From contig OY969623.1 in the NCBI GenBank assembly GCA_963701675.1, positions 3,782,001 through 3,846,000 of the forward strand: 64,000 bases of DNA. Reading direction: 5' to 3'. The stretch comes from G963701675 sp963701675. Its GTDB lineage: Bacteria; Planctomycetota; Planctomycetia; Gemmatales; Gemmataceae. Under the pieces are notes generated by a model. That model saw only the letters and a list, made by a program, of their open reading frames with translations, ran no database searches and had not been told where the DNA came from. Every line of letters starts with the position of its first letter. Within the stretch, counting starts at the first letter, position 1. The position numbers and the translations under genes are program-made. This document shows, piece after piece, positions 17,279-24,072 of the stretch.

Positions 17279-18373
17279 TTATTTATCTTTCCGCCACACG
17301 CTCAAGACTGCGTTTTGCCCGAGCACGCGCACACGTAGCTTCTGTTGCGGTTGCCAGCCTACACTTCGTGCCGCCTCACGAAGAGGATTGAACTCCGCGA
17401 CCAACAAAACAGCGGCGCCGCCCGGATTCAAGACTCGGTCGTATTCGGCAATCATACGCCGATAGAGACGTTCGATGTCCTGAGGTCGGCCGAGTTGTTT
17501 TCCAAACGGCGGATTGGATATTATTCGGTCGACCGCGTTGTCACCCAGGGGCAAGTGCGTGGCATCCCAACAAGACAGCGATACTTGTCCTGCACGCGGC
17601 AGATTCGCCGTTGCAGCGCGGATCGCCGCCGAATCGATATCACCGCCCATGAGCGTTATTTGCGCGGAATCCGTACGCGTTGCCGCCAGGCACTCGGCCA
17701 GAATCGTGCCAGCGCCGCACATGGGATCGACGACGACATGATGCGGTTTTACGTCCGCCAGGCGAACCATCGAGGCGGCAACCGTCGGCCGTAATGAGGC
17801 CGCCACGTGCTCATGTTTGTAGGTGCGATGCCGCATGGTGCGGTCGGATAAACGCAAGCCACAGTAGCCCGTCGTTCCGTTTATTGTCAGCCATACTTCC
17901 AGGGCGGCATTTTCGTCGGCGTGCCGCCAGCTGGCCGGCAGCTTTCCTTCCAAGCCGCGAGCCAATGCCTTGCCCGCATCGATCCGGCGGTAGCCGTGCG
18001 TTCCGGTCATCTGCGAAACAATGCGATATGTGGGCTTGCCTTTGGGTTTCGGACGAATCGAATGGTGAATCCGAAGCAATTGGTCCCATTTGACATCGTG
18101 CGCCGTCCATCGCGTAATACGCTCCAAGTCTTCCGCCCTATAGGTCAGTCGGTCGGTTCCCCAACCTAGCAAGAACACATCCTCCGTTGTACGAAGCTCT
18201 AGGACGGATTTGTCAATCCGCGGCAACCGAAAGACGACGATGCCCGCGCCGGTACGTTTCACGTCGCCGCCGAAATCGCGCGTCACTTCGTCGGCGGCGA
18301 CGGGCTCCAAACCCGGTTGCACGACCGCATAGAGCGGCGGCAACGTTTCGAACGCATTACGGCTCTTGGTCAT
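17279..18373 (-). CDS. THUMP-domain class I SAM-dependent RNA methyltransferase
   Basis: A 364-residue protein. The N-terminal half is a THUMP-type RNA-binding region (LPPLYAVVQPGLEPVAADEV, RITRWTAHDVKWDQLL). The C-terminal half is a Rossmann methylase with VVVDPMCGAGTILAECL as the SAM site and the catalytic SNPPFGKQLGR motif of N2-guanine RNA methylases. The layout resembles Trm14/TrmN and RlmL-type enzymes that make m2G in tRNA or rRNA; which RNA is modified cannot be told. Stop codons of this gene and the DUF1559 gene are 12 bp apart. Confidence 0.88.
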   Translation of the reverse strand: MTKSRNAFETLPPLYAVVQPGLEPVAADEVTRDFGGDVKRTGAGIVVFRLPRIDKSVLELRTTEDVFLLGWGTDRLTYRAEDLERITRWTAHDVKWDQLLRIHHSIRPKPKGKPTYRIVSQMTGTHGYRRIDAGKALARGLEGKLPASWRHADENAALEVWLTINGTTGYCGLRLSDRTMRHRTYKHEHVAASLRPTVAASMVRLADVKPHHVVVDPMCGAGTILAECLAATRTDSAQITLMGGDIDSAAIRAATANLPRAGQVSLSCWDATHLPLGDNAVDRIISNPPFGKQLGRPQDIERLYRRMIAEYDRVLNPGGAAVLLVAEFNPLREAARSVGWQPQQKLRVRVLGQNAVLSVWRKDK

Positions 18374-18426
18374 CGCAGCCAGTTTGATTGAAGGAGAGAC
18401 TTCTAGTGCTGCATCAATTTACAGAA

Positions 18427-18464
18427 TTCCGGTAGCACAGACAGAAATGTCTGTGCTACCGGAA
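18427..18464. repeat. Perfect 17-bp-stem hairpin, likely interspersed repeat
   Basis: Arm TTCCGGTAGCACAGACA (18427-18443) pairs perfectly with 18448-18464 around a GAAA tetraloop. It lies in the 120-bp gap between the larA-like gene and the methylase gene, both on the minus strand. There is no T-run after it, so it is either a terminator lacking a tail or an interspersed palindromic element. Confidence 0.7.
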
Positions 18465-18493
18465 ACTTGAAGATTGACAATGCACTAGTAACG

Positions 18494-19702
18494 TCACGCG
18501 CGAGGCGGCACGGCAAGTGTCTTGTGCGCATCGGGAAGTATTAAGCAGGTGCCTTCCCGCAACAGGCGCTTTGCCTGGTTGACGCTCTCCAATGGCGTGG
18601 CAAACAGGTCTTCAACCACGTCTGCGGGCATTGAGCTAAGCAAGGAAAGGTTCGCTCTTTGGGCCGCCGACGCCCAAAGAAAAGCACTGGCGGCGTCGGG
18701 GAGGTGCTTCTTTCTCATAAGGGATAGCGCGCGACTCGGATTCTCTGCCTGCCGGAGCACTTCCACCGCCGGACCGAGCGAAGGCTTGGCTTCGGTCAAA
18801 AGCACGATCCGGCCGTCGGATTTGACGACACGCGCCGCCGACATTGCCGCACGTGCCAGGTCTTCAAATACACTTCGGTCCGAGCTTCCGGAAATCGTCC
18901 CCACGACCGTGTCCGCTAACTCACTCACTTCCACACGCCAGCAGTCGTCCAAGAATCGAATTCCCTCTGCGCTGGAATCGGACTGGCCGCCAATCACGTG
19001 AATCACGTCGTCGCCGGCGCCTTCGATAAGTTGGATGAAAAACGGCGCGCCGAGCAACCAGGCGATTTCGACCGCCTCCTGCCGTGCAGGCCATCCGACG
19101 GCATCGGGGATATCGGCGGACAAGCGTTCGCCATATTCGACACGAGTCGCTTCGTCACTCAACGCGGGGTAGAGGCTTCCTTCGCAGCCGGAATACCCCA
19201 AGAGCGGATCGTAACCTCTGCGCGAGAGAATAATCAACTGATCGGCGTCCACGGCCGTGCGGTTCAGGTAAACTCGTCGACCTTTCCGGGTCGCCGCCAA
19301 ATAGGCAAGTTTCTTTCGGTCTGTTGGGTCGTGAACTTCGACGCGCACCGCGCGAAACTCGGCTGGGAGCTCGTCATGCCATCCTGGCTCGCGGTTTGAC
19401 GGCGGGCACACGACGGTGATCGCATTCGCTCCGACGCCCGCTTTTCCGACGTGTTCGACGATTGCGACCACCAAAGATGCGATGTTGGGCAATCCATCAT
19501 CAATCGCGATGGCGACATGATCGTCCGGTGTAAGGGCCCGCCGTAGCGCAGGGAAATCGCGCGGATTCTCGAGAGCGCTTGCAACCGCTGCCGCGACATC
19601 CGGCAGCGCGGGCGCTGTGGGCTTTCGTTCGACCGTTAACAACCGATCGCCGGGCAGATCCAGCTCAAGCTCGGAACGCGCATATGGGATGCGAACTCGC
19701 AC
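18494..19702 (-). CDS. Lactate racemase (LarA/DUF2088) domain protein
   Basis: A 402-residue protein matching the LarA family: N-terminal DUF2088 domain with ALRRALTPDDHVAIAIDDGLPNI, VVAIVEHVGKAGVGANAITVVCPP, an EVHDPTDRKKLAYL segment and RTAVDADQLIILSRRGYDPLLGYSGCEGSLYP. LarA uses a nickel-pincer cofactor to racemise lactate and other 2-hydroxyacids. No larB, larC or larE cofactor genes are nearby, and many LarA paralogues act on other hydroxyacids, so lactate itself is uncertain. A possible operator lies 35 bp upstream. Confidence 0.82.
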   Translation of the reverse strand: MRVRIPYARSELELDLPGDRLLTVERKPTAPALPDVAAAVASALENPRDFPALRRALTPDDHVAIAIDDGLPNIASLVVAIVEHVGKAGVGANAITVVCPPSNREPGWHDELPAEFRAVRVEVHDPTDRKKLAYLAATRKGRRVYLNRTAVDADQLIILSRRGYDPLLGYSGCEGSLYPALSDEATRVEYGERLSADIPDAVGWPARQEAVEIAWLLGAPFFIQLIEGAGDDVIHVIGGQSDSSAEGIRFLDDCWRVEVSELADTVVGTISGSSDRSVFEDLARAAMSAARVVKSDGRIVLLTEAKPSLGPAVEVLRQAENPSRALSLMRKKHLPDAASAFLWASAAQRANLSLLSSMPADVVEDLFATPLESVNQAKRLLREGTCLILPDAHKTLAVPPRA

Positions 19703-19736
19703 CTAAGGTCTCGTTCATTTTGCTATGGGGCGAATA

Positions 19737-19752
19737 ACAGTAATTATACTGT
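19737..19752. promoter_or_regulatory. Dyad overlapping a minus-strand TATAAT (possible operator)
   Basis: ACAGTA (19737-19742) and TACTGT (19747-19752) form an inverted repeat with a 4-base spacer. On the minus strand TATAAT occupies 19748-19743, within the dyad and about 40 bp upstream of the larA-like start. This is a plausible repressor site on a promoter, based on pattern only. Confidence 0.4.
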
Positions 19753-19808
19753 CACGCGGTGGGTTCGCCGACGCGGCGAAGTTGAGTAGTGGTACGGTTT
19801 GTCACCTC

Positions 19809-19841
19809 AGAAACCCGGTTTCTTCGAGAAACCGGGTTTCT
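19809..19841. repeat. Double palindrome AGAAACC-GGTTTCT element
   Basis: Two 15-bp arms, AGAAACCCGGTTTCT (19809-19823) and AGAAACCGGGTTTCT (19827-19841), are perfect reverse complements around TCG. Each arm is itself a dyad of AGAAACC and GGTTTCT around one base. Such nested symmetry is typical of an interspersed palindromic repeat rather than a terminator. Confidence 0.7.
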
Positions 19842-19869
19842 TGGCCGGATAACGGACCACTACCCGCAA

Positions 19870-19898
19870 TTGTTCGGCATCGAGACAATCTCTATAAT
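19870..19898 (+). promoter_or_regulatory. Putative sigma-70-type promoter for the aldehyde dehydrogenase-aminotransferase unit
   Basis: TATAAT at 19893-19898 has TTGTTC at 19870-19875 with 17-bp spacing, about 115 bp upstream of the ATG at 20014. Motif match only. Confidence 0.45.
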
Positions 19899-20013
19899 GG
19901 CTTTCGTTCGGCCCTTGGCGCGCATATCTCACTCCTGCGGCTCTCGCCGAACCCTTCAGCATTGGCGTACAACGATTTGGTTTCATCGCCCGATCCTACG
20001 GAGGAATCGACCC

Positions 20014-21534
20014 ATGCCCTCTGCAACGGCGACCATCACCGGGCGGCACTTGATTGCCGGCAACTGGAAGCCGACAAATGGAAACGCCTTTGAAAGTCAC
20101 AACCCGCATCGTTGGACCGAAGTCGTCGGCGTGTTCCCGCGCGGAAGTGAAGAAGAAGCGCGCCAGGGTATCGCGGCTGCCCGTGCCGCCTACCCGGCAT
20201 GGCGACGAACGAGCCGTGTCTACCGCGCCGAGCTTTTTGATAATCTCGCGCAACTCGTGAAGCGCGATACGGACAAGTTAGCCGAGCTTATGGCCCGCGA
20301 GTGCGGCAAGGTCTTCGCCGAATGTCGCGCCGAGGTGATCGAAGGCCTGCACATGATTCAGTACGTCTTCGGCACGGGGCGGTTGCCCTATGGGGACGTA
20401 ATCGCCTCCGAAATCCCCGAGAAAGATGCGTACATGCGGCGGAAGCCCTGGGGGGTCGCCGCCGTCATCACGCCTTGGAACTTTCCATTTGCGGTTCCCC
20501 TTTGGATGCTTGGTCCCACATTAGTGGAAGGCAACACCGCGGTATTCAAGCCGTCGGAAGATACGCCGGCCACCGGGCAGCGCCTCGTTGAATTATTCGA
20601 GGAGGCTGGGTTTCCGCCGGGCGTCCTAAACCTCGTGCACGGCGACCACGTGGCCGGCGAAGCGCTCGTTCGATCGCCGGACGTCAACATCGTCTTGTTC
20701 ACAGGTAGCTATGACGTAGGCAGGCGGATTCAACAACTCTCTGCCGAGCATTACGACCGTATCGTCGCCTGCGAAATGGGCAGCAAAAGTGCCGTCCTAG
20801 TTTGCGATGATGCTCGTCTCGACTTGGCGGTGACCTGCGGAATCTTGAGCGCGTTCAAGACGAGCGGTCAGCGCTGTGTTTCCGGCAGCCGCATGATCGT
20901 CCACGAGAAAGTCTTCGATGAATTCGCCGCGAAGTACACGGCGATGGCCAAGCGGTTGCGAATCGGCAATCCAATGGACAAAGCCAATTTTACGGGACCG
21001 CTTATCCACCATGGGGCGGTCGAAAAAGTCGAAAAGTACAACGAGCTAGCCCGAAAAGAAGGCGGCGAAATCTTGCTGGAAGGCGGCCGTCTTACCGATT
21101 CGGAGCGCGGCACTGGATGTTACATGGGCCCGTTCGTTTACCGCACCGATTACCGACCGAGTATTCGATCCATTCGCGAAGAAGTGTTCGGCCCGCACGT
21201 TGCGCTCATTCCGTTCAAGACCCTGGAGGAGGCGGTCAAAATTTATAACGACACCGAGTATGGATTGTCGTTCGCCGTCATCACGGAAGATTTCCGCAAG
21301 ATGCGATTTTGCCGCGACGAATGCGAATATGGCTTAGGCTATGTCAATCTGCCCAGCATCGGCGCTGAAGTGCATCTACCTTTCGGCGGAGTAAAAAAGA
21401 GCGGCAACGGGCATCCATCCGCCGCCGGACTTGTCGAAACCGTGACGCACAAGACGAGCTGGACTGTGAATCATGGGTTAGAAGTAAAGATGGCCCAAGG
21501 ACTTACGGCGGCGATCGACGGCAGCCCGGCATAA
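20014..21534 (+). CDS. NAD(P)-dependent aldehyde dehydrogenase family protein
   Basis: From ATG 20014 (GGAGGA upstream) the protein is 506 residues; the longer frame to 19789 only translates an upstream repeat. It is a full aldehyde dehydrogenase: AVITPWNFPFAVPLWML, the Rossmann FTGSYDVGRRI, the catalytic Glu in ACEMGSKSAVLV, the catalytic Cys in TSGQRCVSGSRM and EEVFGPHVALIPF. The substrate is not defined by sequence. Its neighbour 33 bp downstream is a class III aminotransferase. Together they could turn an omega-amino acid (lysine, ornithine or GABA) into a semialdehyde and then an acid; this is inference. Confidence 0.88.
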   Translation: MPSATATITGRHLIAGNWKPTNGNAFESHNPHRWTEVVGVFPRGSEEEARQGIAAARAAYPAWRRTSRVYRAELFDNLAQLVKRDTDKLAELMARECGKVFAECRAEVIEGLHMIQYVFGTGRLPYGDVIASEIPEKDAYMRRKPWGVAAVITPWNFPFAVPLWMLGPTLVEGNTAVFKPSEDTPATGQRLVELFEEAGFPPGVLNLVHGDHVAGEALVRSPDVNIVLFTGSYDVGRRIQQLSAEHYDRIVACEMGSKSAVLVCDDARLDLAVTCGILSAFKTSGQRCVSGSRMIVHEKVFDEFAAKYTAMAKRLRIGNPMDKANFTGPLIHHGAVEKVEKYNELARKEGGEILLEGGRLTDSERGTGCYMGPFVYRTDYRPSIRSIREEVFGPHVALIPFKTLEEAVKIYNDTEYGLSFAVITEDFRKMRFCRDECEYGLGYVNLPSIGAEVHLPFGGVKKSGNGHPSAAGLVETVTHKTSWTVNHGLEVKMAQGLTAAIDGSPA

Positions 21535-21567
21535 CATCGCTTGCGCCCATGCTCAGGAGAAACGACC

Positions 21568-22914
21568 ATGTGGAAATTCGATACCGCCACTGTACCGCAA
21601 CTCAAAACAGAGCTGCCCGGCCCGAACGCGCAGGCGCTCTTGGAGCGCGATCAGAATTACATGTCACCGTCTTACACGCGGATTTATCCCCTCGTGGTGG
21701 CACGTGGCAGCGGCGCGGTTATCGAGGACGTGGACGGAAACCTGTTTCTCGACTTCACCGCCGGGATCGCAGTGACGGCGAGTGGGCATTGTCACCCCCA
21801 TGTCGTCGCGGCTATTCAAGATCAGGCGGCGAAACTCTTGCACATGTCGGGAACAGACTTTTATTACCAGCCGCAGATCGACCTGGCACAACGATTGGCG
21901 GAAGCCGCACCGGGTCCGTCGCGGAAGCGAGTCTTCTTTACCAACAGCGGCGCCGAGGCCCTTGAGGCGGGGCTCAAGCTTGCCCGGTGGCATACCGGGC
22001 GGCCGAAGGCAGTTGCGTTTTTCGGAGCGTTCCACGGACGAACGTACGGCGCCATGTCGCTGTCCGGGTCAAAGGTCGTACACCGGCGTGGGTTCACTCC
22101 GTTGGTTCCCGACATCCATCATGTGCCGTTTCCTCGTGGCCCGGAAGCGCGCGATCCGAAACACGCGCGTCGTTTCGTTCGCGAAATCGAAGACACATTG
22201 TTCAAGCGCACCGCGCCTCCCGATGAAGTGGCAGCAGTATTCGTTGAACCCATTCAGGGTGAGGGCGGTTACCACGTGGCGCCGCAGGGATTCCTAAGCG
22301 CTTTGCGCGAAATGTGTGATCGCCATGGGATACTTCTGGTTTTGGATGAGGTTCAGACCGGTATGGGCCGCACGGGCAAGTTGTTCGCCGCCGAACACTG
22401 GGGAATCGAGGCGGACATCGTCTGTCTGGCCAAAGGTCTGGCGAGCGGCATGCCGCTGGGAGTCATCATCGCACGGGATACCGTGATGGATTGGCCACCG
22501 GGAAGCCATGCAAGCACGTTCGGCGGTAACCCCGTAAGCTGTCGTGCTTCTCTGGCAACACTTGACTTGCTTCAAAGCGGCTACATTCAAAATGCCGCCG
22601 AGCGCGGCGAACAAATCCGACAGGGATTATCCAAACTTCAGAAGCGCCATGAGAAGATCGGCGAGATTCGCGGACTCGGGTTAATGATGGCTATGGACAT
22701 CGTCGATGCCGCCGATCGCGAAACGCTCGACCACGACGGGCGCGACGAGATTATCCAGGCGGCATTCCACGAAGGATTACTGCTGTTGGGATGCGGCGAA
22801 GCCGCGGTTCGCTTCTGCCCGCCGTTGTGCATCACCGCCGAGCAAGTCGACACGGCCCTAACAATTCTCGACGGTGTTTTGTCCGCAAGTCAGATTCAGA
22901 AGATCGCCGTCTAG
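21568..22914 (+). CDS. Class III (acetylornithine/GABA-type) aminotransferase
   Basis: The product from ATG 21568 (AGGAG upstream) is 448 residues. It shows the class III fold: DVDGNLFLDFTAGIAVTASGHCHP, TNSGAEALEAGLKLARW, AFHGRTYGAMSLSGSK, FVEPIQGEGGYHVAP, LVLDEVQTGMGRTGK and the PLP-lysine motif VCLAKGLASGMPLGVIIA. The family covers acetylornithine, ornithine, lysine and GABA aminotransferases; the exact donor cannot be assigned. It is co-oriented with the preceding aldehyde dehydrogenase and convergent to putA, suggesting a role in amino acid breakdown to glutamate or a dicarboxylate. Confidence 0.88.
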   Translation: MWKFDTATVPQLKTELPGPNAQALLERDQNYMSPSYTRIYPLVVARGSGAVIEDVDGNLFLDFTAGIAVTASGHCHPHVVAAIQDQAAKLLHMSGTDFYYQPQIDLAQRLAEAAPGPSRKRVFFTNSGAEALEAGLKLARWHTGRPKAVAFFGAFHGRTYGAMSLSGSKVVHRRGFTPLVPDIHHVPFPRGPEARDPKHARRFVREIEDTLFKRTAPPDEVAAVFVEPIQGEGGYHVAPQGFLSALREMCDRHGILLVLDEVQTGMGRTGKLFAAEHWGIEADIVCLAKGLASGMPLGVIIARDTVMDWPPGSHASTFGGNPVSCRASLATLDLLQSGYIQNAAERGEQIRQGLSKLQKRHEKIGEIRGLGLMMAMDIVDAADRETLDHDGRDEIIQAAFHEGLLLLGCGEAAVRFCPPLCITAEQVDTALTILDGVLSASQIQKIAV

Positions 22915-22923
22915 TGAAGCCGG

Positions 22924-24072
22924 CTAAGTCGGCGCACCTTCGGCTGCCGGAGCGAATCCGCGGCGCATGGTATTTTCGGTGATCGTCCGCGGATTAACGA
23001 ATTGAAGCAAATAGTCCGGTCCGCCGGCCTTCGAACCGATTCCCGACAATTTGAACCCACCGAATGGCTGCCGGTCCACCAACGCGCCTGTGATTTTCCG
23101 ATTGATGTAGATATTGCCCACCCGGAACTCGCGCTTGATGCGTGCGATATTCTCGGGACTACGTGAGTAGAGTCCGCCGGTAAGGGCGAATCTCGTTCCA
23201 TTGGCAATTTCCAGCGCCTCATCCAAGTTGCGAGCCTTCATTACCGCCAGCACGGGTCCGAAGATTTCCTCTTGCGCTATCGTCGCATTCGGGGCCACGT
23301 CGGCGAAAATGTGCGGAGCGATGTAGTAGCCTTCGTCCACGAGTTTTCCGAGATCGCCTGCGTAGCGAAGCGTCGATTCCTGCTTACCCTTCTCGATAAA
23401 CTCCAGTATCCCTTTTTTGGCCTTGTCGTCAATAACGGGACCGACGAAGGCGCTCGGATCTTCCGAAGGGCCGAGCGTCATGCTCCGAGTTGCTTCAACA
23501 AGGCGATGAAGAAACTGGTCGTAAATTGAGTCCAAGACGATGACGCGCGAGCAAGCCGAACATTTCTGGCCCTGGTAGCCAAACGCGCTGGAGGCCACGC
23601 CACGCACCGCTTCATCGAGATCGGCGTCCTCGTCAACGATGATGGCATTCTTCCCGCCCATTTCGGCGATCACGCGCTTGACGTGGGCCGGACCCGGCGT
23701 CTCGGCCGCCTGGCGGTTAATCATCAGGCCGACCCCGAGCGAGCCGGTGAATGCGATCATGGTCACGTCGGGATGCTTGGTAAGGACCGGCCCAATCTCT
23801 CGCCCCACACCGGGAAGATAGTTGACGACTCCGGGCGGCAGGCCGGCTTCTTGGAATACCTCCATGAGCTTGGCCGCGACGACGGCGGCCGGCTCGGCGG
23901 GCTTCATAATAACCGTGTTCCCCGTGACCAGCGCGGCCGTGCTCATGCCGCAGAGAATCGCCATGGGGAAGTTCCACGGCGAAATAACCGCCACCACTCC
24001 ACGCGGTTCGTAGAAGTACTCGTTGTCTTCGCCCGGGACGTCACGGCGCTGCGGATTCGCCAGCCGTACCAT
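22924..24072 (-). CDS. putA: PutA, aldehyde dehydrogenase (P5C dehydrogenase) part of a frameshifted gene
   Basis: This is the C-terminal part of bifunctional PutA. From ATG 24072 it reads MVRLANPQRRD, then VAVISPWNFPMAIL, FTGSLGVGLMI, the catalytic Glu in VIAEMGGKNAIIVD, the catalytic Cys in YQGQKCSACSRV and EEIFGPVLAVMKA. It oxidises glutamate semialdehyde to glutamate. It should join the proline dehydrogenase frame upstream: the conserved YYAREM is interrupted at about 24075-24080, where a GC pair seems to be missing from a GCGCGC run. Joined with its partner it gives about 995-1005 residues, normal for this PutA class. Confidence 0.8.
   Translation of the reverse strand: MVRLANPQRRDVPGEDNEYFYEPRGVVAVISPWNFPMAILCGMSTAALVTGNTVIMKPAEPAAVVAAKLMEVFQEAGLPPGVVNYLPGVGREIGPVLTKHPDVTMIAFTGSLGVGLMINRQAAETPGPAHVKRVIAEMGGKNAIIVDEDADLDEAVRGVASSAFGYQGQKCSACSRVIVLDSIYDQFLHRLVEATRSMTLGPSEDPSAFVGPVIDDKAKKGILEFIEKGKQESTLRYAGDLGKLVDEGYYIAPHIFADVAPNATIAQEEIFGPVLAVMKARNLDEALEIANGTRFALTGGLYSRSPENIARIKREFRVGNIYINRKITGALVDRQPFGGFKLSGIGSKAGGPDYLLQFVNPRTITENTMRRGFAPAAEGAPT

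Larger units (their letters stand above)
19703..20013. other. 311-bp divergent intergenic region
   Basis: No gene is seen. The gap separates the minus-strand larA-like gene from the plus-strand aldehyde dehydrogenase gene. It holds a dyad at 19737, a palindromic repeat pair at 19809 and a good promoter at 19870. An ORF reading through it in frame with the dehydrogenase is translation of these repeats and is not taken as coding. Confidence 0.6.

Noticed and set aside
19789..20013. Upstream extension of the aldehyde dehydrogenase frame
   Set aside because: It translates the palindromic repeat and spacer, and the ATG at 20014 has a ribosome binding site.
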